31,613 nt of DNA, from NCBI GenBank assembly GCA_046302815.1, contig JBKCHO010000113.1, positions 1 to 31,613 of the forward strand, written 5' to 3'. Both the position numbers and the translations under genes were made by a program. Below the pieces are notes generated by a model, which worked only from the letters and a program-made list of their open reading frames with translations, did no database searches and was not told where the DNA came from. Source of the stretch: JALRAP01 sp046302815 (lineage in GTDB: Bacteria; Bacteroidota; Bacteroidia; AKYH767-A; OLB10). Below, in pieces: positions 31,090 through 31,613 of this stretch; position 1 is the stretch's first letter; each line of letters opens with the position of its first letter.

Positions 31090-31613
31090 ATGACCCGAAA
31101 ACTGATTATTGTTTGTTTGACGCTGCTCATAGCTACGAATGCTCTTGCCGCCGATAGACCTGCACTTATGCCCATGCCTCGCGATGTTCAATGGGGTACG
31201 CAAAGGATGAACCTCGACAGAGGGTTTCATGTGATTTTGGCTGACGAGTCCGGCACCCGTGCTCACAAGTCCGTTCTCCGTTTTCTGCGCCGCCTAAATG
31301 ATCGTACACACTTAATGACCGCTGTTGATCCGGTATCAAAAGCAGGCATCATCAAAGGTGTGGGTTTGGATATTCGATATGAAAGAGTAGGCAACTTGCT
31401 ACCTGGAGAAGATGAGTCATATACCTTGGAAGTTACAGGCGATCGAGCCAGTATTCAAGCTAAGACAGACCTAGGAGTGATGTATGCGTTGGAGACTTTC
31501 CTTCAACTCATCTCTTCCGATGAACTCGGCTATTATCTTCCAGGAGTTAAAATAATCGACGCACCTCGCTTTCCTTGGCGAGGACTGCTGATAGATGTGT
31601 GCAGGCATTGGTC
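31090..31613 (+). CDS. GH20 beta-N-acetylhexosaminidase (5' part only)
   Basis: 174 codons are present before the window ends, with no stop. A signal peptide (MTRKLIIVCLTLLIATNALA) precedes the GH20 N-terminal domain (about 25-150: LMPMPRDVQWGTQRMNLDRG, then ESYTLEVTGDRASIQAKTDL and GVMYALETFLQLIS). The catalytic barrel begins with DAPRFPWRGLLIDVCRHW, the usual start of GH20, whose arginine contacts the terminal sugar. The Asp-Glu catalytic pair is off the window. It would release terminal GlcNAc or GalNAc from chitin oligomers or glycans outside the cytoplasm. It follows the Hsp20 terminator, so it has its own promoter, which I cannot place with confidence. Confidence 0.92.
   Translation, partial: MTRKLIIVCLTLLIATNALAADRPALMPMPRDVQWGTQRMNLDRGFHVILADESGTRAHKSVLRFLRRLNDRTHLMTAVDPVSKAGIIKGVGLDIRYERVGNLLPGEDESYTLEVTGDRASIQAKTDLGVMYALETFLQLISSDELGYYLPGVKIIDAPRFPWRGLLIDVCRHW

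Noticed and set aside
1..31613. Search for a defence system, prophage, integron, CRISPR array or insertion sequence.
   Set aside because: No recognisable nuclease/methylase cluster, integrase, transposase, terminal inverted repeats or spaced repeat array is seen; the gene content is that of an ordinary chromosome.

Overview
The window looks like a chromosomal segment of a Bacteroidota (Bacteroidetes) bacterium. The evidence is four proteins with C-terminal type IX secretion (T9SS) sorting domains, a HmuY/TonB-dependent receptor locus, and promoters of the Bacteroidota type (-7 TAnnTTTG, often with a TTG about 18-19 nt upstream). Genes rarely have Shine-Dalgarno sites, and genes are tightly packed with ATGA-type overlaps. 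The genus cannot be read from the sequence. I see no rRNA, tRNA, CRISPR array, transposase, phage gene or recognisable defence system. Every gap between genes is under 300 bases.

Left part (1-6755): the 5' part of a GAF/PAS sensor protein (minus strand, cut by the window edge) lies divergent to a formate/nitrite-type (FNT) channel. A hairpin of ATCCGT repeats follows. Next is a minus-strand uptake operon: a TonB-dependent receptor, an overlapping HmuY-like lipoprotein, and a second HmuY-like protein exported through T9SS.

Middle-left (6893-10867): a conserved-looking Bacteroidota protein of unknown function, an M28 zinc peptidase, and a two-gene unit made of a DUF2805/TIGR03643 protein and a photolyase-type FAD protein. 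The FAD protein lacks the N-terminal antenna domain but carries an extra alpha/beta-looking C-terminal region. A small YdhR-like protein converges on it.

Centre (10963-18663): a T9SS LVIVD-repeat protein, two exported proteins of unknown function, a pirin-family protein with an export-like N-terminus, an orphan GAF histidine kinase, a thioredoxin-like protein with one active-site Cys, and a LutB-like protein. In the LutB-like protein, exactly the four ligands of one of its two [4Fe-4S] clusters have been lost.

Right-centre (18660-27212): a translationally coupled T9SS pair, consisting of a multidomain lysyl oxidase and a beta-propeller protein. Beside it is a four-gene operon: a PH-like membrane protein, a TMTC-like GT-C/TPR protein, a lipoprotein, and a TlpA-like thioredoxin without a signal peptide.

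Right end (27272-31613): a CsaA-like tRNA-binding protein, a site-2 protease with CBS domains followed at 10 nt by a Na/Pi cotransporter-like protein, an Hsp20 chaperone with a clear promoter and terminator, and the 5' part of a GH20 beta-hexosaminidase.

The less ordinary observations are the selective loss of one Fe-S cluster in the LutB homologue, the possibly rearranged photolyase-like protein, the secreted lysyl oxidase with intact cofactor residues, and a recurrent arrangement in which the -7 box sits 4-7 nt before the start codon, implying leaderless or nearly leaderless mRNAs.
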